Of a DNA stretch of 6,034 nt, positions 5,908 through 6,034 are shown piece by piece. A model generated the notes under the pieces. The model had not been told where the DNA came from. It searched no databases and saw nothing but the letters and a program-made list of their open reading frames with translations. The stretch lies in assembly GCA_031256885.1 (NCBI GenBank), contig JAIRPS010000096.1, positions 1 to 6,034 of the forward strand. The letters are read 5' to 3'. Positions within the stretch are counted from its first letter, which is position 1. The number at the start of each line of letters is the position of its first letter. Both the position numbers and the translations under genes were made by a program. The stretch comes from Bifidobacteriaceae bacterium. GTDB lineage: Bacteria; Actinomycetota; Actinomycetes; Actinomycetales; WQXJ01.

Positions 5908-5913
5908 AGTCTA
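5908..5913 (-). promoter_or_regulatory. Very tentative -10 for the NarL-type operon
   Basis: TAGACT on the minus strand fits TANNNT and lies downstream of the groEL terminator. There is no recognisable -35. A transcript from here would carry the 5792-5823 hairpin in a leader of about 155 bases. Confidence 0.15.
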
Positions 5914-5916
5914 CTG

Positions 5917-5949
5917 AAAAATAGGGCAGTTGGATTAGTAATCCATGCC
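5917..5949 (-). terminator. Intrinsic terminator overlapping the groEL stop codon
   Basis: On the minus strand GGCA plus TGGAT (5949-5941) pairs with ATCCA (5935-5931) and TGCC (5928-5925), with a two-base bulge and a 5-base loop. A TATTTTT run (5923-5917) follows almost at once. The DNA palindrome TGGATTA-G-TAATCCA (5931-5945) contains the TAA stop. This is the only structure in the window with both a stem and a U-run. Confidence 0.6.
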
Positions 5950-6034
5950 ACCCATGCCGCCGTCGCCGCCAGCCGCAGGCGCGGCCGGTTTCTCCGGCTT
6001 GTCAGCCACCACAGCTTCAGTGGTGAGGAACATT
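5935..6034 (-). CDS. groEL: 60 kDa chaperonin GroEL, C-terminal end (partial)
   Basis: Only the last 33 codons are in the window; the gene continues past position 6034. The visible residues, [15 protein letters not shown] then an Ala/Pro/Gly linker and [11 protein letters not shown], match the end of GroEL: the conserved '[14 protein letters not shown]' helix and strand, then the flexible Gly-Gly-Met tail that lies inside the folding chamber. The GGM-type tail, rather than a His-rich one, is typical of the main housekeeping GroEL in actinobacteria. GroEL forms a cytoplasmic double ring that folds proteins using ATP and GroES. Whether groES is adjacent cannot be seen. The TAA stop is at 5935-5937 inside the terminator palindrome. 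Confidence 0.95.
   Translation of the reverse strand, partial: MFLTTEAVVADKPEKPAAPAAGGDGGMGGMDY

Noticed and set aside
5878..5913. Plus-strand promoter with TTGACG at 5878-5883 that would run antisense into groEL
   Set aside because: The only acceptable -10 (TAGTCT) lies 23 bp away, and the hexamer at the correct distance is poor.

Overview
The window looks like chromosomal DNA from an actinobacterium of moderate GC content. The evidence is a WXG100 (ESAT-6-like) type VII secretion protein, a PhoP/TrcR-style response regulator with a PhoR/TrcS-style kinase, an actinobacterial-type NarL-class sensor kinase, and a GroEL tail ending in GGMGGMDY. The genus cannot be fixed from this sequence. I see no transposase, phage gene, CRISPR array, tRNA or rRNA. 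The genes look native and intact, apart from groEL, which is cut by the window edge.

Reading the minus strand from the right edge, the layout is as follows. The last 33 codons of groEL (5935-6034) end in a probable intrinsic terminator that overlaps the stop codon. A 190 bp spacer follows with a perfect 14 bp GC-rich hairpin. Next comes a NarL/FixJ response regulator (5061-5744) and, 12 bp downstream, its four-helix membrane sensor kinase (3846-5048). A 241 bp spacer (3605-3845) separates that kinase from the convergent plus-strand WXG100 gene (3311-3604). The spacer holds two hairpins and two families of short direct repeats, one of which crosses the kinase stop codon.

A 281 bp divergent spacer (3030-3310) separates the WXG100 gene from a second, OmpR/PhoB-type two-component system. 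Its regulator (2280-3029) and kinase (847-2283) overlap by 4 bp. The spacer holds degenerate tandem repeats and two DnaA-box-like nonamers. After a 98 bp gap comes a protein of the HD-like phosphohydrolase family COG4339 (26-748), which appears to have lost several metal ligands. The first 25 bases show nothing identifiable.

Functionally this is a signalling cluster: two unrelated two-component systems flank one small secreted T7SS substrate, next to the chaperonin. The most suggestive unit is the divergent pair of PhoP-like regulator and WXG100 gene with a repeat-rich shared promoter region. It suggests that the regulator controls itself and the secreted protein. In Mycobacterium tuberculosis PhoPR is linked to ESX-1 secretion; applying that link here is inference. 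No ESX machinery gene (eccB/C/D, mycP) is in the window, so the WXG100 gene is a local orphan. I found no clearly new biological system; the points worth following up are the divergent repeat region, the degenerate HD-family protein and the repeat-built 3' end of the NarL-type kinase.
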